Shown here: piece by piece, positions 17,532-26,754 of the stretch
Layout of the letters: the number at the start of each line of letters is the position of its first letter
Position numbering within the stretch: position 1 is the first letter of the stretch
Assembly: GCF_009908265.2 (NCBI RefSeq)
Contig: NZ_JAAATX020000004.1
Span: 1 to 64,000 of the forward strand
Direction of reading: 5' to 3'
From: Paragemmobacter amnigenus
GTDB taxonomy: Bacteria; Pseudomonadota; Alphaproteobacteria; Rhodobacterales; Rhodobacteraceae
DNA: 64,000 bases
Translations under genes and position numbers: made by a program
Notes under the pieces: generated by a model
What the model was told of the DNA's origin: nothing
The model's input: the letters and a program-made list of their open reading frames with translations, nothing else
The model's database searches: none

Positions 17532-18779
17532 ATGAAGCTCAAGGATCTCGAAATCTTCGTCGTGGCCCCTCCCTTCCCCGGCTGGGGCGGGCGCTACTGG
17601 ATCTTTCCGAAACTGACGACCGACACCGGCATCACGGGCTATGGCGAATGCTATGCCTCCACGGTCGGGCCCACCGCGATGAAGGCGGTGATCGAGGACG
17701 TCTTCGAGCGCCACATGCAGGGCGAGAACCCCGAGAATATCGAACTGATGTTTCGCCGCGCCTATTCCGCAGGCTTCACCCAGCGTCCCGACCCCACCGT
17801 GATGGGGGCCTTTTCCGGCCTTGAAATCGCCTGCTGGGACATCCTGGGCAAGGCCCGCAACCGGCCTGTCCATGCCCTGCTGGGCGGCCGGATGAATGAC
17901 CGCATCCGCAGTTATACCTACCTCTACCCCGAACCGGGCAAGGAAAGCGCCGAATTCTGGGTGGACCCCGACGCCGCCGCCGAGGCCGCGCTGCGCTTCG
18001 TCGGCATGGGCTTCACGGCGGTGAAGTTCGATCCCGCCGGTCCCTACACGATCCGCGGCGGCCATGAACCGGCCATGTCCGACATCACCCGCTCTGTCGC
18101 CTTCTGCAAGGCGATCCGCGCGGCGGTGGGGGACCGCGCCGACCTCCTCTTCGGCACGCACGGACAATTCACCACGCCGGGCGCCATCCGCATGGGGCGG
18201 GAACTCGAACCCTACAACCCGCTCTGGTACGAGGAACCGATCCCGCCGGACAACCTGCTGGAATTTGCCGAAGTGGCGAAATCCGTCCGTGTGCCGCTGG
18301 CGACAGGCGAACGGATGACGACCAAGGCCGAATTCGGCACGCTCTTGCGCGCGGGCGGGGTAAAGATCCTGCAACCGGCACTCGGCCGCGTGGGTGGCAT
18401 CTGGGAGGCCAAGAAGATCGCGGCCATGGCCGAAATCTTCAACGCCGAGATGGCACCGCATCTTTACGCGGGCCCCGTCGAATGGGCGGCCAATGTCCAC
18501 TTTGCCGCCTCGATCCCCAATCTGCTGATCGCCGAAACCATCGAAACCGGCGGCGCCTTCCACCAGAAGCTCATCCGCAATTCGATCAAATGGGAAGACG
18601 GCTACATCATCCCGCCCGAAGGCCCGGGTCTGGGGATCGAGTTCGACGAGGATGTCGCCCGCGCCCATCCCTTCACCGGAACCGGCCTGCACCTGCAGAT
18701 GCAGGAAGCGCCCTGCGACTACCGCCACGGCAACCGCTTCGAGGGGGGCGCGCCCAGCACCCTGCCGCACAAGACCTGA
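17532..18779 (+). CDS. Mandelate racemase/muconate-lactonizing enzyme family protein
   Basis: The 415-residue enolase-superfamily enzyme has an N-terminal capping domain and a barrel. Barrel motifs include YEEPIPPDN (second metal ligand Glu), ATGERMTTKAEF (third metal ligand Glu), ILQPALGRVGGIWEAKKIA and APHLYAGPVEWAANVHFA. Around the first metal position the sequence is LLFGTHGQF, where galactonate-dehydratase-like relatives have Asp-Phe-His-Gly. The usual Asp is therefore a Gly, while the His is kept. The likely role is dehydration of a sugar acid; the substrate is unknown. The ATG at 17532 has GGAGG upstream. Confidence 0.85.
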   Translation: MKLKDLEIFVVAPPFPGWGGRYWIFPKLTTDTGITGYGECYASTVGPTAMKAVIEDVFERHMQGENPENIELMFRRAYSAGFTQRPDPTVMGAFSGLEIACWDILGKARNRPVHALLGGRMNDRIRSYTYLYPEPGKESAEFWVDPDAAAEAALRFVGMGFTAVKFDPAGPYTIRGGHEPAMSDITRSVAFCKAIRAAVGDRADLLFGTHGQFTTPGAIRMGRELEPYNPLWYEEPIPPDNLLEFAEVAKSVRVPLATGERMTTKAEFGTLLRAGGVKILQPALGRVGGIWEAKKIAAMAEIFNAEMAPHLYAGPVEWAANVHFAASIPNLLIAETIETGGAFHQKLIRNSIKWEDGYIIPPEGPGLGIEFDEDVARAHPFTGTGLHLQMQEAPCDYRHGNRFEGGAPSTLPHKT

Positions 18780-18798
18780 CCGGCGCCGACCGGCGGGG

Positions 18799-19980
<1,182 letters not shown>

Positions 19981-20017
19981 TTATCGTCCGCGCAATCCGG
20001 CTCATCGGCAAAGACAC

Positions 20018-20094
20018 TGGCGATCCCGGGAGGACTCGAACCCCCGACCCGCCGCTTAGAAGGCGGCTGCTCTATCCAGCTGAGCTACGGGACC
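20018..20094 (-). tRNA. tRNA-Arg (anticodon UCU)
   Basis: On the minus strand the sequence folds as a full cloverleaf. The acceptor GGTCCCG pairs with CGGGATC, the D arm is GCTC-AGCTGGATA-GAGC, and the anticodon stem GCCGC/GCGGC encloses loop CTTCTAA with anticodon TCT. The T arm is TCGGGGGTTCGAGTCCTC-like, and the 3' CCA is encoded. It decodes AGA/AGG, rare codons in this GC-rich genome. tRNA genes are common integration points, and the ubiquitin fusion gene lies directly downstream, but I find no attachment-site duplication. Confidence 0.95.
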
Positions 20095-20137
20095 GTTGTC
20101 CCCCTTTTGGCCGACCCTGCCGTTTCAGGCAAGGCCC

Positions 20138-20602
20138 CTACAGCGCGCGGGTCATGAAGACGGAATTGGGATCGTCCCAATATCCCTCGAAGGGCGGGCA
20201 TTCGGTGAAGCCCGCCTTGGCATAGAGCGCGCGGGCCGCGATGAAGGTGGGCTGCACGCCGGTTTCAAGGCTCAGCCGACGATAGCCCGTCGCCTTCGCC
20301 TCGTCCACCAGATGGTCCAGCATCCGGCGCGACAGGCCACGCCCGCGCATCTCGGCCAGCACATGCATCGACTTGATCTCGGCATGGCCGTCGTCGATCC
20401 GCTTGAAGGCCCCCATGCCCACCGGCATCCCTACGTCGCGCATCACGAAGAAGCGCACCTCGGGGATGGCCAGTCCGGACGCATCCATCATGTGGATCGA
20501 TTCGGGCGGCGTGTCGGCATGCATATCCGCCGTATGCCGTTCGAACAGCAGCTTCAGGTCGGACCCGAGCGGGCTTTCCTCGGTGATGGTGATGTCCATC
20601 AT
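20138..20602 (-). CDS. GNAT family N-acetyltransferase
   Basis: A 154-residue GNAT protein. The acetyl-CoA pyrophosphate loop is in MHVLAEMRGRGLSRRMLDHL (R-G-x-G-L/S), followed by LSLETGVQPTFIAARALYAKAGF as motif B. This matches the common bacterial YjdJ/PhnO-like acetyltransferases; the substrate is unknown. Two consecutive ATGs (20602, 20599) follow GACGGGGCG. The start lies 7 bases after the stop of the complex I subunit gene, so they share a transcript. Confidence 0.85.
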   Translation of the reverse strand: MMDITITEESPLGSDLKLLFERHTADMHADTPPESIHMMDASGLAIPEVRFFVMRDVGMPVGMGAFKRIDDGHAEIKSMHVLAEMRGRGLSRRMLDHLVDEAKATGYRRLSLETGVQPTFIAARALYAKAGFTECPPFEGYWDDPNSVFMTRAL

Positions 20603-20609
20603 CGCCCCG

Positions 20610-20921
20610 TCAATGCGTCCACGCACCCCGACGGTCGGTCGCGAAATTCTCGCCATAACCGCGCGGGCGGATCACCGGCTTGCGGCCCTTGGGTTCGATC
20701 ACGTCGAACTCGATCCCCTTCGATGCGGCATAGGCTTCCGCCGCCTCGCGCGTGTCGAAGCGGAGCTTGACCTGCGCCTGCGTGTCGTCGCTCGAGGTCC
20801 AGCCCATCAGCGGGTCCACCTCGCGCGCCGAGGCGGGGGCGAATTCCAGCACCCAGCCCTTGGCCTTGGCCGTGCCGGATTGCATGGCGTTCCGGGCGGG
20901 TTGGTAGATGCGGGCGCGCAT
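20610..20921 (-). CDS. NDUFS4-type NADH dehydrogenase accessory subunit (ETC complex I)
   Basis: This 103-residue member of the ETC complex I subunit conserved region (mitochondrial 18-kDa NDUFS4 family) carries [40 protein letters not shown] and the C-terminal [17 protein letters not shown]. In alphaproteobacteria this supernumerary subunit sits on the peripheral arm of complex I and stabilises the NADH-oxidising module. It is encoded away from the nuo operon, as is usual. Confidence 0.92.
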   Translation of the reverse strand: MRARIYQPARNAMQSGTAKAKGWVLEFAPASAREVDPLMGWTSSDDTQAQVKLRFDTREAAEAYAASKGIEFDVIEPKGRKPVIRPRGYGENFATDRRGAWTH

Positions 20922-21012
20922 GGGAAACCTCCTGATCGTGCAGGGGTGTTTTGGCGAATGTGGGGAAAGGATGCAAGCGGCAGGATGCCACGCGGGCCTT
21001 CTTCGAAAAGAA

Positions 21013-21066
21013 CTGCCGACCGGTCGCGGGAGTGTGGGTGGGGTGTGTGGTGCGACCGGCCGGCAG
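21013..21066. repeat. Long inverted repeat with G-rich loop
   Basis: The arms CTGCCGACCGGTCGC (21013-21027) and GCGACCGGCCGGCAG (21052-21066) pair at 14 of 15 positions, with a single A-C mismatch. The 24-base loop is made only of G and T plus one A and contains GGG, GGG, GGGG and GG runs, so a G-quadruplex is possible on the plus strand. It lies between divergent genes, so it is not a simple terminator. Confidence 0.75.
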
Positions 21067-21216
21067 TCTTGCTGCTTGCCCGATCATCGTGCCCCAGCAA
21101 TGCGTAGAATGCAACCCAAGGATGCAATCAACGGCGAAATATATCCTAAAATTGACGCCATTTCCTTCATAGATCGGCAATCACCCGACCATGGCCGCCC
21201 CGCCCCGCTTGCAGGG

Positions 21217-21231
21217 GAACAAAAACGGATC
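21217..21231 (+). promoter_or_regulatory. Possible LexA box upstream of uvrB
   Basis: The alphaproteobacterial LexA site is GTTC-N7-GTTC, whose complement reads GAAC-N7-GAAC. Here GAAC-AAAAACG-GATC matches seven of eight fixed bases, 38 bases before the uvrB ATG. uvrB is a classic SOS gene, which makes the site plausible despite the mismatch. Confidence 0.45.
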
Positions 21232-21268
21232 AAATCTGTCGGGCCATGCCGGCCCCGAGGGAATCACG

Positions 21269-23446
21269 ATGCCCCACAACAACGCGAACGCCCTGAGCGA
21301 ACGCCCCGACGTCCTGACGCGCCCCAAGCTGGAAGGCGGGCGGCGATTCGTCATGCACAGCCCCTTTCAGCCTGCCGGTGACCAGCCCACGGCGATTGCC
21401 GAACTGACGGCGGGGGTTCTGGCGGGCGAACGCGATCAGGTGCTTCTGGGGGCCACCGGCACGGGTAAGACCTTCACCATGGCCAAGGTGATCGAAGAAA
21501 CCCAGCGCCCCGCCATCATCCTTGCGCCGAACAAGACGCTGGCCGCGCAATTATACGGGGAATTCAAGGGGTTCTTCCCCGAAAACTCGGTCGAATACTT
21601 CGTGTCCTACTACGACTACTACCAGCCCGAGGCCTATGTCGCCCGCACGGACACCTATATCGAGAAGGAATCCCAGATCAACGAACAGATCGACCGGATG
21701 CGCCACTCGGCCACCCGTGCGCTTCTGGAACGCGATGACGTCATCATCGTGGCCTCTGTCAGTTGCATCTACGGCATCGGGTCGGTGGAGACCTATTCCG
21801 CCATGACGCAGGACCTGATCACCGGCCAGATGTACGACCAGCGCAAGGTCATGGCCGAACTCGTCGCGCAGCAATACCGCCGCAACGATCAGGCCTTCGC
21901 CCGCGGCTCCTTCCGCGTGCGCGGCGACAGTCTGGAAGTCTGGCCCGCCCACCTCGAAGACCGCGCATGGCGGTTTTCCTTCTTTGGCGAGGAGCTGGAG
22001 AGCATCACCGAATTCGACCCGCTGACCGGCGCCAAGACCGACACGTTCCAGCAGATCCGCATCTATGCCAACAGCCACTACGTCACCCCCCGCCCGACGA
22101 TGCAGCAGGCGATCAAGGGGATCAAAGCGGAACTCGCCCTCCGTCTCGACCAGCTCGTGAAGGAAGGCAAGTTGTTGGAGGCGCAGCGTCTGGAACAGCG
22201 CACCCAGTTCGATCTGGAAATGCTGGAAGCCACCGGCGTCTGCAACGGGATCGAGAATTATTCCCGCTACCTGACGGGCCGCGCCCCGGGCGAACCGCCG
22301 CCCACCCTGTTCGAATTCATCCCCGACAATGCCATCGTCTTTGCCGATGAATCCCACGTCTCGGTCCCACAGATCGGCGGCATGTATCGCGGCGACTACC
22401 GGCGCAAGTTCACCTTGGCCGAACACGGGTTCCGCCTGCCCTCCTGCATGGACAACCGCCCCCTGAAATTCGAGGAATGGGACGCCATGCGCCCCCAATC
22501 CGTCTTCGTCAGCGCCACCCCCGCCGCGTGGGAGCTGGAACAGACCGGCGGCGTCTTCACCGAACAGGTCATCCGCCCCACCGGCCTGATCGACCCGCAG
22601 GTGGAAATCCGCCCGGTCGAGATGCAGGTGGACGACCTGCTGTCCGAAATCCGCATCGTCGCGCAAAAGGGCCTGCGCGTGCTGGTCACGACCCTGACCA
22701 AGCGGATGGCCGAGGACCTGACCGAGTATTTCCACGAACAGGGCATCCGCATCCGCTATATGCACAGCGACATCGACACGATCGAACGCATCGAAATCCT
22801 GCGCGACCTGCGGCTGGGCGCCTTTGACGTCCTGGTGGGCATCAACCTGCTGCGCGAGGGGTTGGACATTCCCGAATGCGGCCTTGTCGCCATCCTCGAT
22901 GCCGACAAGGAAGGCTTCCTGCGGTCGGAAACCTCGCTCATCCAGACCATCGGGCGGGCGGCGCGCAATGCCGAAGGCCGCGTGATCATGTATGCCGACC
23001 GCATCACGGGGTCGATGGAACGCGCGATAGCCGAAACCAACCGCCGCCGTGACAAGCAGGTGGCCTATAACCTGGAACACGGGATCACGCCCCAGACGGT
23101 GAAGAAGAACGTCGAGGATGTGCTGGCAGGTCTCTGGCAGGGCGATACCGACCAGTCCCGCGTCACGGCCAAGGTCGACAAGCCGATGGTGGGCCAGAAC
23201 CTTGCCGCCCATCTGGACGCGCTGCGCGCCCAGATGCGCAAGGCTGCCGAGAATCTGGAATTCGAGGAAGCCGCCCGCCTGCGGGACGAGGTGAAGCGGC
23301 TGGAAGCGGTCGAGCTTGCCGTGGCCGACGATCCGCTGGCGAGGCAATCGGCGGTGGAAGAGGCGGCCGAGGCCGCCGTCAAATCCTCGGGCCGCAGCAC
23401 GGCGGGACGGGCGGGCCAGCGCGGCGGGAACAAGCGCCGCCGCTAG
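21269..23446 (+). CDS. uvrB: Excinuclease ABC subunit B
   Basis: UvrB is the damage-verifying helicase-like subunit of nucleotide excision repair. The 725 residues show Walker [10 protein letters not shown], the DNA-gripping beta-hairpin region [20 protein letters not shown], Asp-Glu-Ser-His as motif II, helicase motifs V/VI in LREGLDIPE and QTIGRAARN, and a C-terminal UVR motif ([20 protein letters not shown]) that contacts UvrC. The last 40 residues are a low-complexity Ala/Lys/Arg tail. The ATG at 21269 has GAGGGA upstream. It converges on the NYN gene, and the stop codons overlap. Confidence 0.97.
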   Translation: MPHNNANALSERPDVLTRPKLEGGRRFVMHSPFQPAGDQPTAIAELTAGVLAGERDQVLLGATGTGKTFTMAKVIEETQRPAIILAPNKTLAAQLYGEFKGFFPENSVEYFVSYYDYYQPEAYVARTDTYIEKESQINEQIDRMRHSATRALLERDDVIIVASVSCIYGIGSVETYSAMTQDLITGQMYDQRKVMAELVAQQYRRNDQAFARGSFRVRGDSLEVWPAHLEDRAWRFSFFGEELESITEFDPLTGAKTDTFQQIRIYANSHYVTPRPTMQQAIKGIKAELALRLDQLVKEGKLLEAQRLEQRTQFDLEMLEATGVCNGIENYSRYLTGRAPGEPPPTLFEFIPDNAIVFADESHVSVPQIGGMYRGDYRRKFTLAEHGFRLPSCMDNRPLKFEEWDAMRPQSVFVSATPAAWELEQTGGVFTEQVIRPTGLIDPQVEIRPVEMQVDDLLSEIRIVAQKGLRVLVTTLTKRMAEDLTEYFHEQGIRIRYMHSDIDTIERIEILRDLRLGAFDVLVGINLLREGLDIPECGLVAILDADKEGFLRSETSLIQTIGRAARNAEGRVIMYADRITGSMERAIAETNRRRDKQVAYNLEHGITPQTVKKNVEDVLAGLWQGDTDQSRVTAKVDKPMVGQNLAAHLDALRAQMRKAAENLEFEEAARLRDEVKRLEAVELAVADDPLARQSAVEEAAEAAVKSSGRSTAGRAGQRGGNKRRR

Positions 23447-24102
23447 GCCGCCGCCGCGCCCTGCGGCCAGTCCAGTTGCGCGGTCCCGCCCTCGACCCGG
23501 CCCCGCACCAGAATCCCCGGTTCGGAGACGGCGGGAAACGCCTCGGCCCAGTCGCGGTAGCGGTCATTCGTGACGACGCCCGTGCCCAGCTTCGCCGCCT
23601 CTTCCAGCAGCAGCGGATCGGCGGGCGATCCCTTGGGCGCGACCTTCACCTGCTTGCGCGACACGCCAAGGACGCGCGCCAGATCGGCGGGGTTCATATA
23701 GCCCCCGCCAACCTTGTATCCCACATTGGCGTCGAACCAGACCACCGGCGTCAGCCCCGCGCGCTGCACCTCTCCGACCACGGCCGAAACGGATTGCAGC
23801 GAGGGCACCTCGTCCTGCCAGTACATCACGTTGGACCCGTCGATGACGACCCAGCGCCGCGGTGCCGCCTTGGCCGCGCGGCGCCGCTCGGCGCTGCGCG
23901 CCCGCTGTTCGGCCCGCGCCTTCGTCCGCCGCCGCGCGCGCCACTTGGCCCTGAGCCAGAGGCAGAGCGCCACCACCCAAGCCGCCGCCGAACCGAGGAA
24001 GAGCGGCCCGAATGCCTCGTCCGGCATGGGCAGGCCCGCCACCATCCCGGCGAAGGCGAGGATCAGAAGGTGGAAGGGCGAGAACATGGGAGGCGCACGC
24101 AT
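23443..24102 (-). CDS. NYN/Zc3h12a-type ribonuclease with membrane anchor
   Basis: Of 219 residues, the first 65 hold two hydrophobic segments, followed by a very basic Arg/Lys stretch. The C-terminal half is a PIN-like NYN domain with acidic residues in [34 protein letters not shown] and [11 protein letters not shown]. Domains of this kind cleave RNA. A membrane-tethered RNase is therefore likely. The ATG at 24102 follows CGGGAATCGTG; an ATG at 24087 is the alternative. The stop codon overlaps the uvrB stop on the opposite strand. Confidence 0.8.
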   Translation of the reverse strand: MRAPPMFSPFHLLILAFAGMVAGLPMPDEAFGPLFLGSAAAWVVALCLWLRAKWRARRRTKARAEQRARSAERRRAAKAAPRRWVVIDGSNVMYWQDEVPSLQSVSAVVGEVQRAGLTPVVWFDANVGYKVGGGYMNPADLARVLGVSRKQVKVAPKGSPADPLLLEEAAKLGTGVVTNDRYRDWAEAFPAVSEPGILVRGRVEGGTAQLDWPQGAAAA

Positions 24103-24276
24103 TGTTTCACGATTCCCGCACAGTATCGCCCGCAATCAAGGCGCAAGCGTGGCAGCGCATGGGCAAAGCCCACCGCGATACGCCCTGCAAGTGTCGGGAA
24201 AGACTGGGCAATGCCTTTCCCTTTGCCAAATGGCGCGGCGCGGCCCATATGGAAACGGACAGTTGCACGGGATGCC

Positions 24277-24462
24277 ATGAAACCCTTTCTCGACCCCGAC
24301 CATCCGATGTTCCGCCGCGCCTGGGTGCGCTGGGTGACGGCGCTTGTCCCGCTTGGCTGGGGGGCGTTCGAACTCTGGCTGGGCAATCCGTTCTGGGCGG
24401 TCCTCTTTGCCGCGGCAGGGCTGTATGCCGGCTGGATTCTGATCGCCAAACCAAAGGGTTAA
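24277..24462 (+). CDS. Small two-helix membrane protein
   Basis: The 61-residue protein begins MKPFLDPDHPMFRRAWVRW and has two hydrophobic segments (about 20-35 and 38-56), ending LIAKPKG. It resembles small alphaproteobacterial membrane proteins of unknown function (DUF3329-like, not certain). An ACGGGATGCC ribosome site precedes the ATG. Its stop overlaps the end of the convergent parA-like gene by four bases. Confidence 0.7.
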   Translation: MKPFLDPDHPMFRRAWVRWVTALVPLGWGAFELWLGNPFWAVLFAAAGLYAGWILIAKPKG

Positions 24463-25082
24463 GGCAGAGCGGCGGCCACCTCGTCGGCCAGTGCCGCCAC
24501 CTCGCCGCGCGTGGCGCCGCGGGCCGATTCGGTGGCAGCCAGCCCCAGACCCAGCGTTTCGGCATAGACCACGCGGTTGCCCAGCCGCGACGTCGCCACG
24601 CGGGCCTTGTCACCCGCTGCTGACGCAACATCCTGTGCCAGACGTGTTCCCGCCTTCCAGCGGTTGAGGACGATCATCGCCTGCCGCCCCTCGCGGGCGA
24701 TCAGGTCCAGCATCCCGTCCACCGCCCAGAGATCGACATGGCTGGAGGCGACGGGGATCAGCACCAGATCAGCCTCGCGCAGGGCGGGGCGAAGGTCGGC
24801 ATCAACCTTGGGCGGGGTGTCCACGATGACCAAATCATTGGTCTTGCGCAGTTTTTCGCATTCGTAGCTGACGCCCCAGGCACTGGCGGTCGAAAAGTCC
24901 AGCCCCTCGGTCCGGTTGCGGTCGCGCCGGGCCATGAACCAGCGGCCAAGACTGCCCTGCGGATCGGTGTCCAAAAGCGCAACCCTTTGACCGCGTTGCA
25001 GGAATTCCACGGCCAGTGTGACGGCCAGCGTCGTCTTGCCCGCCCCGCCCTTCTGCTGCGCGATGGTGATGACATGGCCCAT
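24459..25082 (-). CDS. Orphan ParA/MinD-family ATPase
   Basis: A 207-residue deviant Walker ATPase: QQKGGAGKTT (with the signature first Lys), LLDTDPQGS as Walker A', and DLVIVDTPPKVDADLR as Walker B. It is short, like ParC/PpfA or plasmid-type ParA proteins that position cargo on the nucleoid. No parB partner is adjacent, so chromosome or plasmid partition is not indicated; positioning of a protein cluster is the better guess. The ATG follows GGAGGGTCCG. Confidence 0.85.
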   Translation of the reverse strand: MGHVITIAQQKGGAGKTTLAVTLAVEFLQRGQRVALLDTDPQGSLGRWFMARRDRNRTEGLDFSTASAWGVSYECEKLRKTNDLVIVDTPPKVDADLRPALREADLVLIPVASSHVDLWAVDGMLDLIAREGRQAMIVLNRWKAGTRLAQDVASAAGDKARVATSRLGNRVVYAETLGLGLAATESARGATRGEVAALADEVAAALP

Positions 25083-25315
25083 CGGACCCTCCGTCCTTGC
25101 CTATGCTGCACCGCAGCATGAATGGGGCGAGGCGTCAATGCGACCAATGCGGTCTGTCCGCAGGCTGTGCCGACAGCCGTACCGCAGGCTGTACAGACAG
25201 GGCGCAGGGCGGGCTTCGTTCCACCGGACGGCTACAAGCGCAGCGCAGCGCCCGACGGAACCCGCGGCGCTGCGGCCGCGTTCGGGGGGAAAGCCATCCA
25301 TAGCGGAGACGCCCG

Positions 25316-25450
25316 ATGAAACCGATCACCCTGCTACTTGCCCTGCTGACACTGGCCGCCTGCGAGACGATGGAAGGCTTCGGCCGCGATGTCGAACAGG
25401 CGGGCGAGGAGATCACCGAGGAAAGCGTCGAAACGCAGGCCGGGATGTAG
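25316..25450 (+). CDS. Entericidin-family small lipoprotein
   Basis: The 44-residue product starts MKPITLLLALLTLAAC, a complete lipoprotein signal with lipobox Leu-Ala-Ala-Cys. It then has ETMEGFGRDVEQAGEEITEE, the acidic helix of entericidin A/B proteins. Such lipoproteins are stress-related membrane peptides. CGGAGACGCCCG precedes the ATG. The 230 bases before it hold no other gene; a short direct repeat CCGCAGGCTGT occurs twice there. Confidence 0.85.
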   Translation: MKPITLLLALLTLAACETMEGFGRDVEQAGEEITEESVETQAGM

Positions 25451-25477
25451 CCCGCGCGCCGTCGCCTCCTGGCCACC

Positions 25478-25544
25478 GTAGGGCGGGGTTCACCCCGCCG
25501 CGCGCGTGCCGGTTCCGACCACGGCGGGGTGAACCCCGCCCTAC
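25478..25544. repeat. Inverted pair of 22-base REP-like palindromes
   Basis: Two copies of a 22-base unit with core GGCGGGGTTCACCCCGCC lie head to head (25478-25499 and 25523-25544) with a 23-base spacer. Each is itself a palindrome, and together they form a long stem. Two more copies lie at 26300-26321 and 26697-26718. The arrangement resembles a bacterial interspersed mosaic element made of REP sequences. No RAYT transposase is in the window. Confidence 0.85.
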
Positions 25545-25560
25545 CCTGAAAGGATACCCC

Positions 25561-25704
25561 ATGCAGACGATTCCCAAGACCCCCCTCGCGGTGCTGATCG
25601 CCCTCCTCCTCCTCGCCTCCTGCGGCCCGCTGGTCGGCGCCGGCGTGGCCGTGGGGGCGGATGAGATCGCGGAGGATGAGGATGGGGGGGATGGGTTGTT
25701 CTGA
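25561..25704 (+). CDS. Small lipoprotein of unknown function
   Basis: The 47-residue product has a short signal with lipobox LLASC (Cys at 21), then GPLVGAGVAVGADEIAEDED and a Gly/Asp-rich end. Ribosome site GAAAGGAT lies upstream of the ATG at 25561. It follows the REP pair and the entericidin-like gene. The acidic tail is similar in character to the entericidin-like protein, but I do not recognise a family. Confidence 0.65.
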   Translation: MQTIPKTPLAVLIALLLLASCGPLVGAGVAVGADEIAEDEDGGDGLF

Positions 25705-25781
25705 GGGGGGTGTTGGCAGGCTTGCAATTGCGCCAGCCGTCGCTACGCTTTCGCGCAGAGGTTGTTCGTGACGAGTGAGAC

Positions 25782-26036
25782 ATGTCTGCAAAGCCCGACC
25801 CCGCCGCGCCCGGTCTCGACAGGACGGAACGGCGCAGGCTGATCCTGAACGAGAAGTGCAAGGCGCAGAGCGGGTTCTGTTACAACCTCGGCGTGGCGAT
25901 CATCACGGCCGGTCCTGTGGCGAACCTGATCAGTCAGGCACCGACCCTGCACCCGCCGGTGATCGTCCTCTCTTGCGCCTTCGGGATGATCTTCTATCTT
26001 TTGGGGAACAACCGGCTGGACCAGATGGTGGAGTGA
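25782..26036 (+). CDS. Small membrane protein of unknown function
   Basis: The 84-residue protein has a charged N-terminus (LDRTERRRLILNEKCKAQSG) and two hydrophobic segments (about 35-50 and 58-74). I do not recognise the family. The ATG has only a weak ribosome site (GTGAGAC). It is followed after three bases by another small membrane protein, so the two are probably made together. Confidence 0.6.
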   Translation: MSAKPDPAAPGLDRTERRRLILNEKCKAQSGFCYNLGVAIITAGPVANLISQAPTLHPPVIVLSCAFGMIFYLLGNNRLDQMVE

Positions 26037-26039
26037 GTA

Positions 26040-26303
26040 ATGGCTTTCCTGACGATCCTTGCCATAGGCACCTTCGGCCTGCTGCTCGCCGGGGTCAGCC
26101 ACATATCCATCTCGCGCGAACGCAAGGCGCTGCTGGACGCGCGGGCGCGTCTGGCGGAAGAGCAGGCGGCCAAGGCTGCAACCGAAACAGAGGCGTCATC
26201 TGTGCGTCACCGTGCGCTATCGGCGTTCGTCCTGCGTGCTAGCCTTCCACGCCATGCGCAGGCCGCACCGAAGCAGTATCGGCGAGTTCGGGCGAAGCTG
26301 TAG
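26040..26303 (+). CDS. Small membrane protein whose stop codon lies in a REP-like repeat
   Basis: The 87-residue protein has an N-terminal transmembrane segment (about 2-20) and then a helical Ala/Glu/Lys-rich stretch (ALLDARARLAEEQAAKAA). The tail beyond residue 55 is basic and low in structure. GGAGTGAGTA precedes the ATG. The stop TAG is supplied by the repeat beginning at 26300, so the repeat may have inserted into the 3' end and replaced the original C-terminus. Confidence 0.55.
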   Translation: MAFLTILAIGTFGLLLAGVSHISISRERKALLDARARLAEEQAAKAATETEASSVRHRALSAFVLRASLPRHAQAAPKQYRRVRAKL

Positions 26304-26321
26304 GGCGGGGTTCACCCCGCC
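26300..26321 (+). repeat. REP-like palindrome, copy 3
   Basis: This copy has the same 22-base unit and orientation as the copy at 25478-25499. Together with the inverted copy at 26697-26718 it flanks about 375 bases of distinctly less GC-rich DNA. Confidence 0.85.
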
Positions 26322-26424
26322 TTCGAAGGGGGTGTGACGGGGTGACCTGAATCAAAAGCAGGGATGATTGGCAGGGTGCGCAATATTACCCTGCTTGCAC
26401 AAAATGTTATCGTAACTCGTTCCC

Positions 26425-26595
26425 GTGAGGCGTTACGTGCTCTACTATCGAGTCTACAAGCGAATGAAGCAGAGGTCTGCGAACCAACCGAGTGCCTTCG
26501 TCTCACTACACTATGCGTTGTTTGCGATCATTATCCCCATAATCGCTGGATCTATCCTTGGAATGTTGCTCGAAAGAATTGGTATCGCCAGCTAA
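26425..26595 (+). CDS. Possible small membrane protein in AT-richer DNA
   Basis: A GTG-started frame of 56 codons encodes MRRYVLYYRVYKRMKQRSAN, then a hydrophobic stretch (about 30-50) and the end LLERIGIAS. CGTTCC rather than a clear ribosome site precedes it. A basic head with a single membrane helix is plausible for a real peptide, but there is no family support. An overlapping frame in the same segment gives a cysteine-containing peptide without recognisable features and was not chosen. Apart from this the 26322-26696 interval shows no gene. Confidence 0.35.
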   Translation: MRRYVLYYRVYKRMKQRSANQPSAFVSLHYALFAIIIPIIAGSILGMLLERIGIAS

Positions 26596-26696
26596 CCATC
26601 TGACTCCTACATCATGGTGTCATCCGTAGCGGCTGGTGCCATATACATCCACGCTTGCGAATGGTTTGACAAAGACCCCTGACACTGTACGACAGC

Positions 26697-26718
26697 GGCG
26701 GGGTGAACCCCGCCCTAC
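26697..26718 (-). repeat. REP-like palindrome, copy 4 (inverted)
   Basis: The 22-base unit here is in the orientation opposite to copy 3, closing an interval of low-GC sequence. Its outer end (CCCTAC) leads directly into the AT-rich gene that starts at 26755. Confidence 0.85.
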
Positions 26719-26754
26719 GCGTTACTTGAGTGGTGACTCAAACATCTAAATGGT

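Larger units (their letters stand above)
20922..21268. promoter_or_regulatory. Divergent regulatory region between the complex I subunit gene and uvrB
   Basis: These 347 bases contain no gene I can support. They hold a large imperfect hairpin (21013-21066), an AT-richer stretch (about 21120-21175) suited to a promoter, and a LexA-like half-site pair (21217-21231) before uvrB. Confidence 0.6.

Noticed and set aside
24459-25082. ParA-like gene as sign of a plasmid or chromosome partition locus
   Set aside because: No parB, parS-like repeats or replication gene is near. The protein is of the orphan, short type.
25083-25315. Short frames before the entericidin-like gene
   Set aside because: They contain short direct repeats and Arg/Ala-rich translations with no start site or family. 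The interval is more likely untranslated.
25478-25544. CRISPR array or terminator
   Set aside because: There are only two inverted palindromes with one spacer, and no regular direct repeats. The unit recurs elsewhere as a single palindrome.
26364-26603. 79-codon plus-strand frame in the AT-richer patch
   Set aside because: Its translation has no membrane segment or motif. An overlapping GTG-started frame gives a more protein-like membrane peptide.
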